From Paenimyroides viscosum (GTDB lineage Bacteria > Bacteroidota > Bacteroidia > Flavobacteriales > Flavobacteriaceae), in contig NZ_RQTJ01000008.1 of NCBI RefSeq assembly GCF_003858535.1, positions 1 to 64,000 on the forward strand: DNA of 64,000 nucleotides. Reading direction: 5' to 3'. Positions within the stretch are counted from its first letter, which is position 1, and every line of letters begins with the position of its first letter. The position numbers and the translations under genes are program-made. Below are positions 62,845 to 64,000 of this stretch, one piece after another. The notes under the pieces were generated by a model that was given only the letters and a program-made list of their open reading frames with translations, did not search any database and was not told the DNA's origin.

Positions 62845-62855
62845 AATTGATATGA

Positions 62856-63293
62856 TTAAATGGGTTTATATTTATCGTTATAGCTTTTGGTAATCTGCTC
62901 GGCAAATTCCTGAAAATGGTAATCCAGCAGATTGTCTAAATAGGCGTAGATGCTGATTTTGTCTTCGCCGATCACTTGTATAATACGTGTCAGCTTTTCG
63001 TGAAACTCCGGTCGGATATAGACCGTTTTTCCGTCACGGGCATTGGTCTCCGACTTTTTGAAAAATGTATTTTCATAATCAGTTTCATTAGTCCGTTTAG
63101 TTCTGCTCTTCTCCCTGACTACAGGTTTCTCCTTTGTCGGTTCTTCAACTTTATCCTCTTCCTTTTCAACTGCTTTGGCAGGCGGTTCGGGCGGAAGCTT
63201 TAATCCTTCTTTTTTTACGCCATCAACCATCAGGTTCATCATCAATTCCTCATCGATGTCGGGTGTCGCTTTTCTTTTATTATCTTTTTCCAT
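62856..63293 (-). CDS. DUF3408 protein (first of three)
   Basis: 145 residues. An N-terminal charged linker (PPEPPAKAVEKEEDKVEEPTKEKP) precedes the same core as in the two shorter copies: DGKTVYIRPEFHEKLTRIIQVIGEDKISIYAYLDNLLDYHFQEFAEQI (in pieces). This longest copy, adjacent to parA, corresponds to TraB/TraC of CTnDOT-like elements. Confidence 0.87.
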   Translation of the reverse strand: MEKDNKRKATPDIDEELMMNLMVDGVKKEGLKLPPEPPAKAVEKEEDKVEEPTKEKPVVREKSRTKRTNETDYENTFFKKSETNARDGKTVYIRPEFHEKLTRIIQVIGEDKISIYAYLDNLLDYHFQEFAEQITKSYNDKYKPI

Positions 63294-63297
63294 ACGT

Positions 63298-64000
63298 TTA
63301 TAATTTGATAATTTTTAAAAATTCGTTGATGAATAGATCCAGCTGGCAGGCTTTCATCAGGCGTTCGTCAGGCGGTATTAAAGTCGAGCGAAAAATGGTT
63401 TTACTGTTCACTTCACTTTCTTTACGAAAACGGGTGCTGTTCTTAATCCGGCTCCGCATCAGGCTCAATCCCAATTCGTCGATAAGGTTGTCATATACAT
63501 TGTATAAAGGCGTGCTTTCCCTGCCATCCACCTGGTTCCAGAACAGGTTAATGCTTTCTATGGAAGTTTCTCCTTGTTTCATAATTATATTCTGCAATAG
63601 CTGCGAGAAAACAAGTGTACTTTCCATAACAACACGGTCAGCCGTAATGGGTGTAAAAATGTGGTGCATTCCTGCCAGTGCTTTTAGTATGCCGGGTGTG
63701 TTGACGGTTCCGGGCAGATCAAAGAATATTACATCCACAGGAACGGAAGAAGCATTTATAAATTCGCGAGCTGCATCCAGTACACTATCTGCCTTGTGCT
63801 GCATAATGGAATAGGCTTTCTTGTTGATAGTAGTAAATTGTTTGTAAGCCAGCTTTTTCAAAGCCTCATTATCCATTACCATTTTCAGATCACGGTCTTT
63901 CATTTTCATCAGACTGTGTTGCGGGAAATCCGCATCGAATACGGCTACATTATAGCCCAAACGATAATGCATCGTACTGGCAACAAGCGTTGTGAAAGTG
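63298..64000 (-). CDS. ParA-family ATPase (TraA), start beyond the window
   Basis: The visible 234 codons are the C-terminal part of a ParA/MinD-type ATPase. The frame is open to the right edge: upstream of the internal ATG at 63972 it reads TFTTLVASTMHYRLGYNVAVFDADFPQ, the part that follows the Walker A loop in such proteins, so the P loop lies just outside. FFDLPGTVNTPGIL is the switch II/Walker B region. In CTnDOT-like elements this gene (TraA) heads the transfer region and may serve partition or mating control. Confidence 0.9.
   Translation of the reverse strand, partial: TFTTLVASTMHYRLGYNVAVFDADFPQHSLMKMKDRDLKMVMDNEALKKLAYKQFTTINKKAYSIMQHKADSVLDAAREFINASSVPVDVIFFDLPGTVNTPGILKALAGMHHIFTPITADRVVMESTLVFSQLLQNIIMKQGETSIESINLFWNQVDGRESTPLYNVYDNLIDELGLSLMRSRIKNSTRFRKESEVNSKTIFRSTLIPPDERLMKACQLDLFINEFLKIIKL

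Larger units (their letters stand above)
29286..64000. mobile_element. CTnDOT-like integrative and conjugative element, left part
   Basis: The segment starts at a CTnDOT-type core site beside a truncated gene and next to a tyrosine integrase. It contains SSB, DUF932, PRTRC genes, excisionase-like HTH genes, a tra operon of the Bacteroidota type (traE to traQ) and DUF3408 and ParA genes. Many of these genes are visibly richer in G+C than the flanking chromosome, while cargo genes are AT-rich. The mobilisation proteins, coupling protein and right end must lie beyond 64000. Confidence 0.9.

Overview
The window is from a member of the Flavobacteriaceae (Bacteroidota), probably Flavobacterium or a close relative. 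The evidence is the AT-rich DNA, promoters of the TTTG-N19-TAnnTTTG type, a type IX secretion sorting domain, the bacillithiol gene bshB1, Bacteroidota-only families such as DUF3822 and DUF6095, and a CTnDOT-type conjugative element. The species cannot be fixed from the sequence alone.

Positions 1 to about 25.1 kb are ordinary core chromosome. They hold menaquinone genes (menI, menF) with bshB1, two identical tRNA-His genes, a TerC membrane protein, murQ, the RNase P RNA, a dienelactone hydrolase, a secreted sugar dehydrogenase with a T9SS tail, rsmD with a DUF3822 gene, a RecD-like helicase, kdsB, a YebC regulator, gcvT, copper ATPase copA with an HMA-AraC regulator, a DsbA-family oxidoreductase, pyrD with a LysE exporter, HMG-CoA lyase, guaB, rbfA with a Lol-type permease, methylmalonyl-CoA epimerase and a CAU tRNA. 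Clear hairpin terminators separate most units.

From 25.2 to 29.3 kb lies a very AT-rich defence-like patch. It holds a 925-residue LRR-Roc-COR GTPase with a C-terminal domain resembling a degenerate restriction-endonuclease fold, and the C-terminal fragment of a type ISP restriction-modification enzyme. Reading frame with ISP character runs 24 codons upstream of the first ATG and ends about 10 bases from a close match (9 of 10) to the CTnDOT core GTANNTTTGC. The simplest reading is that an integrative and conjugative element (ICE) inserted here and cut the gene.

The ICE fills 29.3 to 64.0 kb and continues past the right edge. In order it carries: an IntDOT-like integrase; SSB, DUF932 and small plasmid-like proteins; a PRTRC cassette (E, C, a possible 58-residue ORF, an unassigned protein, B, ThiF); unassigned membrane and secreted proteins; a glyoxalase-like protein and an orphan receiver domain; three secreted proteins; a pair of excisionase-like HTH proteins; a trypsin-like protease gene with an in-frame stop; the tra genes on the minus strand (Q, O, N, M, L, two small ORFs, K, J, I, G, F, E); a cargo block (YCII protein with ECF sigma factor, a surface metalloprotease lipoprotein); then a TraD-like protein, three DUF3408 proteins and a ParA-type ATPase cut by the window end. 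The integrase and HTH pair would serve integration and excision, and the tra genes build the mating channel. Beyond these, the ICE shows GGC triplets phased exactly every 10 bp at three loci, two of them upstream of the HTH and tra operons, and a 114-nt imperfect hairpin in a gene-free stretch.
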